Positions 50,084-58,791 of a DNA stretch of 64,000 bases are shown piece by piece. Location: NCBI RefSeq assembly GCF_039994875.1, contig NZ_CP121196.1, positions 4,402,001-4,466,000 on the forward strand. The letters are read 5' to 3'. Positions within the stretch are counted from its first letter, which is position 1, and each line of letters opens with the position of its first letter. The translations under genes and the position numbers were made by a program. Source of the stretch: Telmatobacter sp. DSM 110680 (GTDB lineage Bacteria; Acidobacteriota; Terriglobia; Terriglobales; Acidobacteriaceae). Below the pieces are notes generated by a model. That model worked only from the letters and a program-made list of their open reading frames with translations, did not search any database and was not told where the DNA came from.

Positions 50084-50689
50084 ATGCCCACTCACGCCGA
50101 ACAACTTCTCTCGCTTCTCGCCCGCACCAGTTTCAAACTCGGTCAGTTCAAGCTTTCCTCCGGCTGCACCAGCGACTACTACATCGACTGCCGCACCACG
50201 ACGCTTCATGCGGAAGGCGGCCGCCTCACTGGCGAAGCAATCCTAGATCTGTTGAATGAAAACCGAATTCAGGCTGAAGCCGTAGGCGGACTGACCATGG
50301 GAGCCGACCCCATCGTCTCCAACGTGGCTACTGCCAGCGCCTGGCGCGCGCAACATCATGCCGGCTCGCCACTCATACAAGGCTTCCTCGTGCGTAAGGC
50401 AGAAAAAGCTCACGGCACCGGACGCCGCATCGAAGGCTTCTGTCGCGCAGGAGCCAGCGTCATCATCGTGGACGACGTCTGCACCACCGGCGCCTCCACC
50501 ATCAATGCCATTGAAGCCGCGCGCGACGCCGGAATGACCGTCGCGGCTGTCGTGTGCATTGTCGAACGCCAGGAAGCCGACGGACGGCCCGCCGTTGAAG
50601 CTGCGGCGAAAGACGCGCCGTTCCTCAGCCTCTTCACTGCTGTCCAGGTTCGCGCTGAGCACGTGCGGCAATTACAAATCGCCGGCTAA
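50084..50689 (+). CDS. pyrE: orotate phosphoribosyltransferase
   Basis: A 201-residue enzyme that makes orotidine monophosphate from orotate and PRPP in pyrimidine synthesis. Motifs: FKLGQFKLSSGCTSDYYIDC, GGLTMGADPIVSNVA, FLVRKAEKAHGTGRRIEG, and the PRPP-binding signature ASVIIVDDVCTTGASTINAI. Length is normal for the short bacterial form. The ATG at 50084 is preceded by an in-frame TTG at 50081. No other pyr gene is nearby. Its leader contains heptamer array H. Confidence 0.95.
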   Translation: MPTHAEQLLSLLARTSFKLGQFKLSSGCTSDYYIDCRTTTLHAEGGRLTGEAILDLLNENRIQAEAVGGLTMGADPIVSNVATASAWRAQHHAGSPLIQGFLVRKAEKAHGTGRRIEGFCRAGASVIIVDDVCTTGASTINAIEAARDAGMTVAAVVCIVERQEADGRPAVEAAAKDAPFLSLFTAVQVRAEHVRQLQIAG

Positions 50690-50718
50690 CACTGTACAAA
50701 ACGACCCCAAAAGAAATC

Positions 50719-50749
50719 AGGCCACCCGGGCGTTTACCCTGGATGGCCT
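50719..50749 (+). terminator. possible weak terminator after pyrE
   Basis: AGGCCACCCGGG and CCCTGGATGGCCT pair imperfectly (outer AGGCCA with TGGCCT, inner CGGG with CCC) around CGTTTA, but only CAAATCTTCC follows, without a strong T-run. It lies 30 bases past pyrE and may be a weak terminator. Confidence 0.3.
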
Positions 50750-50819
50750 GCAAATCTTCCGGCCTAATTTAATTTAGAAACTAATCTAGAAATATTGGCT
50801 CGCGCTTTAATTTCTTTTA

Positions 50820-50860
50820 CGGCTTTCGCCTTTACGCGTTCTCTTCGGCTTTCGCCTTTA
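50820..50860. repeat. 15-bp direct repeat pair in an AT-rich spacer
   Basis: CGGCTTTCGCCTTTA occurs at 50820-50834 and 50846-50860 (second copy perfect), with related AATCTAGAAAT/AATCTAAAAATC nearby. It lies 30 bases beyond the OmpA-like gene stop. I see no gene; the minus frame through it lacks a start codon. Confidence 0.45.
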
Positions 50861-50891
50861 ATCTTCCTAATCTAAAAATCTTCTTCGAACT

Positions 50892-51629
50892 TTAGTTGCT
50901 GCTGGGAGGCGGCGGCGCGGTCTGCGATGTAGCCGGTGCCTGTCCGTTGCTCATGTTGCTCAGCAGCTGCACTTCCACGCGGCGATTCTGTTTGCGTCCG
51001 TCCGCCGTCGTGTTGGGTGCAACTTCCTTATCCTTGCCGATGCCGATCAGGTAGAAGCGGTGTGCCGCTACTCCGTACTTCGACGCCAAGTACTGCACCA
51101 CCGCATCAGCGCGGCGCTGGCTGAGGTCATAGTTGTAAGCAGCCGAACCGGTCGAGTCTGTTCCGCCGGTCACTTCAAGGATGTAGCTCTTGGCGGAGCC
51201 GAGTTGCGCAGCAAAAGTATCGAGCTGCTCCTTGTCGTCCTTCGTCAACATAGCTTTGTCGAACCCGAACGTCACAGTGACATTCGCCATCGACTTGTAG
51301 TTATCCAAGCCTTTTACAACTGAATCGAGGGAATCTGCGCGATGAACCGCATCGTTCGCTGCGACATCCGCATCGCCTGCAGCCTTGGTGGCGTTCTGCG
51401 CGTTCTGAGCCGCGGTATCAGCGGCACTCTGCGCCTGCTTGATGCCTGAGGTTGCGCGATCATCCACGTCATGAAGTGCGCGGTTGTTGTCGGCGGTTTT
51501 CTGTTCCAGCGTGTTGGTGTGATCAATGATTGGCGCGGTCTGGGTTTTCACATAATTTTTGGTTGCGCAACCGGTTACGCCCAGAATTCCTACGGCAGCT
51601 GCAATCAACAATCCATTTGAATTTTTCAT
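50892..51629 (-). CDS. OmpA-like lipoprotein (peptidoglycan-binding)
   Basis: A 245-residue outer-membrane lipoprotein. Signal peptide with lipobox (LGVTGC, Cys about residue 21). A coiled-coil Ala/Gln/Asp-rich stalk (about 50-120, NNRALHDVDDRATSGIKQAQ then AADTAAQNAQNATKAA) resembles Lpp/PcpB-type stalks. The C-terminal OmpA domain has VTFGFDKAMLTKDDKEQLD, GTDSTGSAAYNYDLSQRRAD and GKDKEVAPNTTADGRKQNRRVEV with the Arg pair that binds diaminopimelate. The tail is Pro/Ser-rich. The ATG at 51629 follows GGGGAG; the frame extends 18 codons upstream. Confidence 0.9.
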   Translation of the reverse strand: MKNSNGLLIAAAVGILGVTGCATKNYVKTQTAPIIDHTNTLEQKTADNNRALHDVDDRATSGIKQAQSAADTAAQNAQNATKAAGDADVAANDAVHRADSLDSVVKGLDNYKSMANVTVTFGFDKAMLTKDDKEQLDTFAAQLGSAKSYILEVTGGTDSTGSAAYNYDLSQRRADAVVQYLASKYGVAAHRFYLIGIGKDKEVAPNTTADGRKQNRRVEVQLLSNMSNGQAPATSQTAPPPPSSN

Positions 51630-51924
51630 TGTCTCCCCATTCTTTACCGCCTCGATTTGCCTGACCCATTCCAGGACCACCATCAGGCGGGCGGTGACAT
51701 TTCGTGTCGCCCTTACTATTGCATTCCAGCCGCCAAACCCAAATAAAATCGAAAGTTATTCTAAATAAAGGTCTTAAATATGCCCCACCTCTAATCTCCT
51801 AATTCGGCGGTCTATGTATTTTTTACCGAGTGCTGTAAGCTTTGCCATTTCAGCGCAGTCATAGTTCGTCTTCGCATAACCGCTATCCTATAGATTGGGC
51901 CTGCTCGACAGACCTGCCACATAC

Positions 51925-53856
51925 ATGGACCTCATCGAGAAAATACGGCTCCTCCCTACCCAACCGGGCGTGTATCTCTACAAAAACGCCGATGGGGAGG
52001 TTATCTATGTCGGTAAGGCCAAGAACCTGCGTTCACGCGTCCGTTCCTATCTCCTGGAGGCTTCTCAGGCCAATGCCAAGACCGGCTCCCTCATGCGCGA
52101 GGCCGTCGACATTGATTACATCCTTGTGGCCAACGAGCATGAGGCCCTGGCACTTGAAAACAACCTCATCAAGCAGCGCAAGCCGCGCTTCAATATCCTG
52201 CTCCGCGACGACAAGACCTATCCGTACGTCAAACTCACGCTCGCCGACCGCTACCCCAAGGTGTTTGTCACCCGGCGCCTTCGCAAGGACGGCTCAGCCT
52301 ACTACGGTCCCTATTTCCCAGGAAACCTTGCTTACCGCGTCGTGGAATTGATCCATCGCAGCTTCCTTCTCCCCAGTTGCAAAGTCGATCTTTCGCGCTA
52401 CCACGCGCGCGCATGCCTGCAGTACTACATTCACCGCTGCCTCGGCCCCTGCGTCGAAGACCTCACTTCTCCCGAGCTATATAAGCAAGCCGTTCGGGAC
52501 GCACAGCTTTTTCTAGAAGGCCGCCAATCTGAGTTAGAACGTTCCCTCACTGCACGCATGAACGCCGCCGCCGAAGCCGAGCAATTCGAAGCCGCCGCGC
52601 GTCTGCGTGACCAACTTTCTACAGTTCACCAGTTGCAGGAAAAGCAGCGCATCGCCACCGCCGAACAAAGCGACGACTCCGACGTCTTCGGCTATCACTT
52701 CGAAGATGGAAGCCTCGCAGTCAACCTCTTCCACATCCGCAACGGCAAAATCGTAGACCGCCGCGAATTCTTCTGGGAAGAACTTCCCGACCTTCTCGAA
52801 GCACCCGCCGCCGAAGTCGAAGCAGGCGCGAACGATGCGGTGGGTGCCCCAGGTCCGGGGTCGCAAACCCGGGAGTCCTCAACTGGCAATGTCCCGTTCA
52901 ATGCCGGACAGCTCTTCTCCGCCCTCCTCAAGCAGCTCTATATCGATCAGCACTACGTTCCCCGCTCCATCCTTGTCCCTGTAGATTTCGACGATCGCGA
53001 AGCCCTCGCCACGCTCCTCACCGAACGCACCGGCCACCGCATCGAAGTCGCCGTCCCGCAGCGCGGCGAGAAGCGTTCCCTTGTCGACCTTGCCGGGCAA
53101 AATGCAAAACAGTCCTACATCCAGCGCTTCCGTGTTCTCGAACCCTCGCGGAAAGCCATCCAGGAATCTCTCGCCGACTCCCTTATGCTGCCCGAACTCC
53201 CAACTCGCATCGAGTGCTTCGACATCTCCCACATCCAGGGAGCTGAAACCGTCGCGTCCCTGGTCGTGTGGGAAGACGGCAAGATGAACAAGTCGCAATA
53301 CCGCAAGTTCAAAGTGATGACCGTGCTTGGCGTCGACGATTTCGCATCGATGCGCGAAGTCGTCACCCGCCGCTACCGCCGTCTCAAGGAAGAAGACAAG
53401 CCGATGCCCTCGCTCATCCTCATCGATGGCGGCCTCGGCCAGCTTCACGCGGCGGCAGACGCTCTCGAATCTCTCGGGTTCACGTCGCAGCCACTCGCAT
53501 CCATCGCAAAGAAGGAAGAAGTAATTTATCTCTACGGAAACGAAGACGAGCCAATCGTCCTCGATCGTCATTCGCCGGTGTTGCACCTTGTGCAGATGAT
53601 CCGCGATGAGAGCCATCGCTTCGCCGTCGGCTATCATCGCCAGCGCCGTGCCATGCGCGACCGCGATTCAGAGTTGCTGAATATCCCCGGCGTCGGCCAG
53701 CAGACCCGACAGCGCCTGCTCACCCACTTCGGCAGCTTGCGCGACGTGCAACAGGCCACCGCCGACTCCCTCGCCGCAGTAGTTTCCCGAAAGACCGCAG
53801 AATCCATCTGGCGCCACTTCCACGAATCCCCGCAGACGACGCAGCCACACCCCTGA
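51925..53856 (+). CDS. uvrC: UvrABC excinuclease subunit C
   Basis: A 643-residue dual nuclease that incises both sides of DNA lesions. N-terminal GIY-YIG domain: LPTQPGVYLYKNADGEVIYV then GKAKNLRSRVRSYLL and HEALALENNLIKQRKPRFNI. Central Cys motif ACLQYYIHRCLGPC and a UVR helix (MNAAAEAEQFEAAARLRDQL). C-terminal RNase H-like endonuclease: IECFDISHIQGAETVASLVV and LILIDGGLGQLHAAADALES. Two HhH motifs end it (NIPGVGQQTRQRLLTHFGSL). The ATG at 51925 fits family starts; a TTG at 51895 is in frame. A Glu/Ala-rich insert (~290-320) is longer than usual. Confidence 0.96.
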   Translation: MDLIEKIRLLPTQPGVYLYKNADGEVIYVGKAKNLRSRVRSYLLEASQANAKTGSLMREAVDIDYILVANEHEALALENNLIKQRKPRFNILLRDDKTYPYVKLTLADRYPKVFVTRRLRKDGSAYYGPYFPGNLAYRVVELIHRSFLLPSCKVDLSRYHARACLQYYIHRCLGPCVEDLTSPELYKQAVRDAQLFLEGRQSELERSLTARMNAAAEAEQFEAAARLRDQLSTVHQLQEKQRIATAEQSDDSDVFGYHFEDGSLAVNLFHIRNGKIVDRREFFWEELPDLLEAPAAEVEAGANDAVGAPGPGSQTRESSTGNVPFNAGQLFSALLKQLYIDQHYVPRSILVPVDFDDREALATLLTERTGHRIEVAVPQRGEKRSLVDLAGQNAKQSYIQRFRVLEPSRKAIQESLADSLMLPELPTRIECFDISHIQGAETVASLVVWEDGKMNKSQYRKFKVMTVLGVDDFASMREVVTRRYRRLKEEDKPMPSLILIDGGLGQLHAAADALESLGFTSQPLASIAKKEEVIYLYGNEDEPIVLDRHSPVLHLVQMIRDESHRFAVGYHRQRRAMRDRDSELLNIPGVGQQTRQRLLTHFGSLRDVQQATADSLAAVVSRKTAESIWRHFHESPQTTQPHP

Positions 53857-53918
53857 ACAACGAACAACCGTCCTATTCGACATCGCATCCCACTCGGTGT
53901 TGATCGAGGTGAACGGCT

Positions 53919-54470
53919 ATGATCCGCTCGAGTCTTCTGCTTTCCTCCACCCTACTTGTTACTGCTCTTGCGTGCCCAGGTTGCGGTCACAATGATCATC
54001 CCGACGACAAGATGGCCGTGTACAGCGCACTCGATCAGAATTATCTGCGCAGCATCACTGTCTCTCAGGATCGGCAGGCCGGCACCATCACTCTCAGCGG
54101 CATTGTGGGCAGTCCAGATCGCGTGCAAAAAGCAGAACAAATTGCGCAGCAGGCTGCACCCGGTTACTCCATCGTCAATCACATTCAGGTGGAAAATGCA
54201 GGCCTTCAGAATGAGATGAAATCAGCTCAGCAAAATGCGATCCTTGACTCCGCAATCGAGGATCGCTATAAAGCCACTCTCGCCGCGCATCAATCGCTGC
54301 AAAACATCCAATATTCGGCCTTCAACGGTACCCTTACTTTGAAAGGTTCAGTGAAGTCTTACCAGGATCGACAGGAAGCCGAGAATCTTGCGAAACAAGT
54401 GCCCCGGGTTCAACATGTTGTGAATGAGATTCAGATCACGACAGGCAAACCGTCGTCCACCACCTCTTGA
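53919..54470 (+). CDS. exported BON-domain lipoprotein
   Basis: A 183-residue protein with a signal peptide (MIRSSLLLSSTLLVTALAC) and Cys residues at the expected lipobox position. Two BON repeats follow: VYSALDQNYLRSITVSQDRQ to VNHIQVENAG, and ILDSAIEDRYKATLAAHQSL to VVNEIQITTG, each ending with the PDRVQKAEQIA / YQDRQEAENLA helix. BON domains bind phospholipid or other envelope components, as in OsmY and DolP. GAGGTG precedes the ATG at 53919 by about eight bases. It starts 62 bases after uvrC. Confidence 0.85.
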   Translation: MIRSSLLLSSTLLVTALACPGCGHNDHPDDKMAVYSALDQNYLRSITVSQDRQAGTITLSGIVGSPDRVQKAEQIAQQAAPGYSIVNHIQVENAGLQNEMKSAQQNAILDSAIEDRYKATLAAHQSLQNIQYSAFNGTLTLKGSVKSYQDRQEAENLAKQVPRVQHVVNEIQITTGKPSSTTS

Positions 54471-54517
54471 GAGGCGGAGGAGATCTCAGGTGGATTGCGT
54501 AGACAGAATCGATTTCG

Positions 54518-54928
54518 CTACCGCGCTCCCACAATTCCGTGATCGCCAATCGCAAACTTCTCGCAGCACACCGGGCACTCGTGCACCTTCCCATCGTCCA
54601 CGCTGATCATCCGCGTGCCGCACGCTGGGCATTTTCCCTTACGCTCTGTCATCCCCATTACTGGACCTAATAACGGCGCGATGACGCCAAGCACAATCAT
54701 CGGCACCCCCAGAAAGATTCCCCACCCCAGAAGGCAGAGCAAGACGCCCGGAAAGATCAGGATTGGCGCTGCAACCAGCCCGAAATACAAACCGCCGAAT
54801 GCGCCGCGCGCGGGATGATGCTGATGGTCGCGCTGATGTACCTCATGCGCAATCGATGTGCCGCACTCAGGACAAAATGTCCACGACGCTGCGAGATGGG
54901 ATCCGCACTTTGAACAATTTGTGTTCAT
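54518..54928 (-). CDS. double zinc-ribbon membrane protein
   Basis: A 136-residue protein with a zinc ribbon at each end of a membrane hairpin. N-terminal CSKCGSHLAASWTFCPECGT (Cys5, 8, 19, 22), a His-rich linker (HEVHQRDHQHHPARG), two helices (about 47-67 and 70-90), then CPACGTRMISVDDGKVHECPVC (Cys ~100-122). Both ends would face the cytosol. Such proteins are common and uncharacterised. The ATG begins MNTNCSKCG. It is convergent with the BON lipoprotein, with 47 bases between their stops. Confidence 0.82.
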   Translation of the reverse strand: MNTNCSKCGSHLAASWTFCPECGTSIAHEVHQRDHQHHPARGAFGGLYFGLVAAPILIFPGVLLCLLGWGIFLGVPMIVLGVIAPLLGPVMGMTERKGKCPACGTRMISVDDGKVHECPVCCEKFAIGDHGIVGAR

Positions 54929-55161
54929 AGGCCAACCGCTCCCTCACGGTTCACGCAGCCGACACGCAGCGAAATTGCGATCCACCCGCGGTCGCCCGCA
55001 GCCCAAAACGTTACCCCCGTCGCAACATCATTGCCCGTGACCCGCATCACGCTTCGCGAAGGCCTTTCAAGCATTCTGGATAGCGGAGCCGAAGGCAGCT
55101 GGCCCCACCGCAGGTGGCAGTCAGCTCGATCGCAGGCGGCGTGCTACCCTCACATCACCGC

Positions 55162-56577
55162 ATGAGCCAACAAGCGTCCGCCCTTCCCAACCAAGCTCAA
55201 GCCTCCGCCGATCTCCCTCGCGTTCTCGGCGCATCCCAGGCCACGGCTATTGTCGTCGGCACCATCATCGGTAGCGGCATCTTCCTCGTCCCCAGCGAAA
55301 TGATGCGCGACACCGGCTCCTCCGCGCTGGTCTATCTCGCGTGGATCGTCGGCGGCCTCCTGTCCTTGTTCGGCGCCATGACCTATGCCGAACTCGGCGC
55401 TATGCTTCCCTACGCGGGCGGCGAGTACGTTTATCTCCGTGGCGCCTATGGGGATATTCCCGCCTTCCTCTATATGTGGACGTGGTTCGCCGTAGCCAAG
55501 CCCGCCTCCATCGCCGCCGTAACCATCGGACTGGCACGCACCCTCGAATTCTTTCCTGCCTTTCACGTTCTCGCCATACCCGTTGCCGGACTGCCGCTTC
55601 TGTGGTCCCAAGTCTTTGCCATCGCTGTCACTTGGTTCATGACAGGTCTCAACTATCTCGGCATCAAAAAAGCCGGCGACTTCCAACTCGTCTTCACGAT
55701 TCTCAAAGGCGGCCTAATCCTTGTCGTTGCGGCCCTCTGCTTCGCATCCGCCTCGGGATCGTTGCATAACTTCTCCACCTCCCTGCCCACCGCCACCGGG
55801 GGCTTCAGCGGATTCATGCTCGCCCTAATCGCCACCCTCTGGGCCTACGACGGATGGAACGACCTGACCATGGTTGCTGGCGAGGTTCGGCGCCCCGAGC
55901 GGAGCCTTCCCGTCGCTCTCATCGGTGGGCTCTTTATCGTCGGCATCCTTTTCATGGCCACCAATGCCGCGATTCAGTACATCCTGCCGGCTGCGCAGAT
56001 CGCCGCAAGTGAACGACCAGCTGTAGCCGCACTCTCCATCGTTGCCGGCCCTCGCGGTGCAGGATTCGTTGCAGCGGCCATGGCGCTCTCGATCTTTGTC
56101 ACCCTCAACGGAACCATCATGTCGGGCGCACGCATCCCCTTCGCCGCCGCCCGCGACCGGCTCTTCTTCCGCCAGTTCGCGCACATCAACTCGCGCTTTC
56201 AGTCCCCTTCCACTTCTCTCATCATCCAGGGACTGCTCTCCACCGTGCTCCTGCTTTTTCTCTCGCAATTTCAGCAGCACTTCGAACTAGCCGTGTTCGC
56301 CGAATGGCTCTTCTACATGCTCACTGCGACCACCGTTTTCGTGTATCGCCGCCGGCTTCCCGATCTCGTCCGCCCCTACCGCGTCTGGGGGTACCCCATT
56401 CTTCCCGCCATCTTCGTCCTCTCAGCTACCGCCGTTCTCATCTACAGCTACGCCGGCAACCTAAAAGGCTCGCTGTTAGGGACCGCTCTCATACTCCTCG
56501 GCCTCCCTGTTCTCTGGTTAGTCCGCAAGATATACGGTCCCTCCACGCCAACCAATCAAATCCACACCGCCGAATAG
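55162..56577 (+). CDS. amino acid permease, APC superfamily
   Basis: A 471-residue inner-membrane transporter with about twelve helices. The APC signature near the N-terminus is ATAIVVGTIIGSGIFLVPSE, followed by YAELGAMLPYAGGEYVYLRG, AKPASIAAVTIGLARTLEFF and WAYDGWNDLTMVAGEVRRPE (substrate-site helix 6). It fits the LAT or amino acid-polyamine-organocation exchanger type; the substrate is unknown. The ATG at 55162 fits the family N-terminus; the frame extends 16 codons upstream. The 233-bp gap before it has no gene. Confidence 0.9.
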   Translation: MSQQASALPNQAQASADLPRVLGASQATAIVVGTIIGSGIFLVPSEMMRDTGSSALVYLAWIVGGLLSLFGAMTYAELGAMLPYAGGEYVYLRGAYGDIPAFLYMWTWFAVAKPASIAAVTIGLARTLEFFPAFHVLAIPVAGLPLLWSQVFAIAVTWFMTGLNYLGIKKAGDFQLVFTILKGGLILVVAALCFASASGSLHNFSTSLPTATGGFSGFMLALIATLWAYDGWNDLTMVAGEVRRPERSLPVALIGGLFIVGILFMATNAAIQYILPAAQIAASERPAVAALSIVAGPRGAGFVAAAMALSIFVTLNGTIMSGARIPFAAARDRLFFRQFAHINSRFQSPSTSLIIQGLLSTVLLLFLSQFQQHFELAVFAEWLFYMLTATTVFVYRRRLPDLVRPYRVWGYPILPAIFVLSATAVLIYSYAGNLKGSLLGTALILLGLPVLWLVRKIYGPSTPTNQIHTAE

Positions 56578-56646
56578 TGCCGGTACATTGCAGTATTCTG
56601 AACAAGTAACCGGATGACCGGTCATGCACTTAAAGGGAGAACGGCA

Positions 56647-57054
56647 TTGCCCACCCGAACCCAACTGTGGCAAAGTCCAAAATTTACGATCGAACGCATT
56701 GAAGATGAAGAGAGAGGCATACTCATCTTCAAATTCTCCGGCGGCTTCGCGGCCAACGACATGTACTCCGTACTGAAGCCGCTCGCTGTGGTCAACATCT
56801 TTGAATTTGAACCACCTCCCGGCAAGGAACGTCCAGCGCTCAACATCTTCGACATCACTGACGTTCCTACCCTCGACTCATCAGGCCTCGGACTTGTTAT
56901 CAGCCACTTCATTCGGTCCCGCGCCCGAGGTGTTCGAGTTATCGCGGTCGGTGTACGCCCCAACGTTCTGCAGCTGTTCAAATTCACAAAGGTGGATGCC
57001 CTGATACCCATGGCTGCATCGATCGAGGAAGCCATCGCCGCGCCTCGAACCTGA
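56647..57054 (+). CDS. STAS-domain protein (anti-anti-sigma type), first copy
   Basis: A 135-residue cytosolic protein with one STAS domain. The SpoIIAA-type phosphorylation loop PTLDSSGLGLVISHFIRSRA is intact, and the C-terminal PNVLQLFKFTKVDALIPMA helix is typical. STAS antagonists release a sigma factor by binding its kinase-type anti-sigma; no such kinase gene is nearby. I chose the TTG at 56647, with AGGGAGAA eight bases upstream, because the neighbouring paralogue begins at the aligned position (TRTQLWQSPKFTIERIE versus TQTELWKNATFSIERIE). An ATG at 56614 is in frame. Confidence 0.84.
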   Translation: MPTRTQLWQSPKFTIERIEDEERGILIFKFSGGFAANDMYSVLKPLAVVNIFEFEPPPGKERPALNIFDITDVPTLDSSGLGLVISHFIRSRARGVRVIAVGVRPNVLQLFKFTKVDALIPMAASIEEAIAAPRT

Positions 57055-57111
57055 GAAGATAACTGGAGCTCTGTTCGTCGGCTTTGGGCCGCCCGTTACA
57101 ATCAGATTGAG

Positions 57112-57510
57112 ATGTCGATCACGCAAACCGAGCTCTGGAAAAACGCCACCTTCAGCATTGAACGAATCGAAGGCCGCGCCCCGCGCACATTGATCTACCG
57201 CATCACCGGCCAATTCAACGCACGCGACATGTACGGCTCCATGAAGCAGATCGCACTCGGAAACATCTTCGAGTTCAAAGCGCCAGCCGGCGACGAAACA
57301 CCGACACTCCACATCTTTGATCTCGCTGCGGTGCCGCAAATGGACTCGTCCGCCCTGGGAACTCTAGTCAGCCATTTCATCAACTGCCGCAACAAGGGAA
57401 TCCGCGTCGTTGTAACTTCACCGAGCCCCAACGTTCTTCAGCTGTTCAAATTTACAAAAGTCGATTCTCTGATTCCCACCGCAGCCACAGTTGAGGAAGC
57501 GCTCAGTTAA
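57112..57510 (+). CDS. STAS-domain protein, second tandem copy
   Basis: A 132-residue paralogue of the preceding gene, about half identical. The phosphorylation loop is PQMDSSALGTLVSHFINCRN, with Ala in place of Gly after the serine pair, and the C-terminal PNVLQLFKFTKVDSLIPTAA is nearly the same. The intact serine suggests both copies can be phosphorylated. The pair probably arose by tandem duplication with a 57-base gap. No sigma or anti-sigma gene is seen in the window. Confidence 0.84.
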   Translation: MSITQTELWKNATFSIERIEGRAPRTLIYRITGQFNARDMYGSMKQIALGNIFEFKAPAGDETPTLHIFDLAAVPQMDSSALGTLVSHFINCRNKGIRVVVTSPSPNVLQLFKFTKVDSLIPTAATVEEALS

Positions 57511-57597
57511 TGTCGCGCCGTCGCGACAATGCGATTCAAACCCCAGCTCAGTTCCACGCCATTGATCCCTACGCCGTAGAGAAAAGCGCCCACTGAG

Positions 57598-58362
57598 ATG
57601 GCATCATCTCCAGCGCAATACCTCATTCGCTTCGACGATCTTTGTCCAACAATGTTGAGCAATCGATGCGAACGCTTCCTCTCCCTTTTAAGCCTCTACA
57701 AGGTAGCGCCGATCCTCGCTGTCGTTCCCGATAATCAGGATCCCGATCTGAACCTGCAGCCTCCAGATCCATACTTCTGGGATCGAATACGCACATGCGA
57801 AGCCGCCGGAGCCACCATCGCCATGCACGGCTATCAGCACCTCTGCACCAGCAGCGGTAACTCACTGCTCCATCTCCACCACGAGACCGAGTTCGCAGGT
57901 GTGAGTGAATCGCGACAGCGAGAATGGATTCGTTGCGGATTAGAAATTCTTCGCGGACACCGCCTGAATCCACGTTTGTTCGTTGCTCCCCGCCACGGAT
58001 TCGATCGCAATACTCTTCGCGCGCTGGCATGCGAAGGTCTCGGAGTCCTGTCCGACGGATTTGCTCTTCGCTCCTTCACTCGTCACGACGTTTTGTGGGT
58101 ACCCCAGCAGCTTTGGGGGCCGGTTGAGAAATCAACAGGGCTCTGGACCATCTGCATTCACACAAATACCGCGACGGCAGCACTCGAAGAAAAACTGGAG
58201 ACGTTTTTACGTTCCAACTCCAAACAGTTCACGAGCTTCAACAACGTCATCGCAGACACCTTGCCAGACAATTTAAGTTGGAGCGAACGCCTGGCAGAGT
58301 CCATCGCATATCAACGCATGAGGATGTCTGCAGCAAAAACCCGCATGCTCCATGCGTCCTGA
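57598..58362 (+). CDS. DUF2334 polysaccharide deacetylase-like protein
   Basis: A 254-residue protein with the NodB/DUF2334 fold. Metal-site features: LIRFDDLCPTM (Asp pair at ~11-12) and the HGYQH box in GATIAMHGYQHLC, plus LFVAPRHGFDRNTLRAL later in the barrel. Proteins of this type remove acetyl groups from glycans, or act on unknown sugars. There is no signal peptide, so it is probably cytosolic, perhaps acting in precursor synthesis. It follows the second STAS gene by 87 bases on the same strand, and cotranscription is possible. Confidence 0.82.
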   Translation: MASSPAQYLIRFDDLCPTMLSNRCERFLSLLSLYKVAPILAVVPDNQDPDLNLQPPDPYFWDRIRTCEAAGATIAMHGYQHLCTSSGNSLLHLHHETEFAGVSESRQREWIRCGLEILRGHRLNPRLFVAPRHGFDRNTLRALACEGLGVLSDGFALRSFTRHDVLWVPQQLWGPVEKSTGLWTICIHTNTATAALEEKLETFLRSNSKQFTSFNNVIADTLPDNLSWSERLAESIAYQRMRMSAAKTRMLHAS

Positions 58363-58791
58363 TCGCGAACACTCAGCCACCCACCAACTCTAGACCGTGT
58401 CAGGAGGCTTGCTGCTTCCTCAGTTTGCTCGCGGCCGCGCGCTTCTGGTCTTCCCGCCGCACGGCTTTGCTTTGCTTGCCGGCCTTCGGTTCGCAGCTTC
58501 CCTTTTCCCCCGCAGCCTTGCCCGGAGTCGGCTTGAAACCCGGCCAGCAACGTTGGGATGAAGGAGACTTCATTCGTGACCGTGACGAAGATGAATGGTG
58601 ACTTTTCGTTTTGGCTCTTGGGTGAGTAACCATGCGTAATCAGATGCAGGCCTTGTCGCTGCCCTTCAACGCGGCGGAAAAAACGCCCTCATATTTTTGT
58701 TCCCGCTTAATCGCCCCCTGGTCAATTGCCAGCCAGACCGCAGGCTCTACCGGTAACCCTTTGACGGGCCTCTGATTTAAACTCGCAGCAG
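58363..58791. other. 429-bp spacer before ruvC
   Basis: This spacer holds one possible minus-strand small gene (58400-58633). The rest, 58634-58791, shows no gene and should carry the ruvC promoter; no clear LexA-type box is seen. Confidence 0.5.
58400..58633 (-). CDS. possible small lysine-rich protein
   Basis: An open frame of 77 codons. The last 48 (PGFKPTPGKAAGEKGSCEPK then AGKQSKAVRREDQKRAAASK) are Lys/Ala-rich with G/C-ending codons and look like a basic, disordered DNA- or RNA-binding tail. The first 20 codons are Ser/Lys-rich and less convincing. No ribosome-binding site is seen at the ATG at 58633 or the one at 58573. It could be a small nucleoid-type protein or chance. Confidence 0.35.
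   Translation of the reverse strand: MVTHPRAKTKSHHSSSSRSRMKSPSSQRCWPGFKPTPGKAAGEKGSCEPKAGKQSKAVRREDQKRAAASKLRKQQAS

Noticed and set aside
50779..50880. Possible minus-strand peptide through the 15-bp direct repeats (RVKAKAVKEIKARAN...)
   Set aside because: The frame has an upstream stop and no ATG, GTG or TTG in a useful place and no ribosome-binding site.
52879..53637. 252-codon minus-strand frame opposite uvrC
   Set aside because: Product looks like a reverse translation shadow of G/C-rich codons; UvrC is complete and conserved here.
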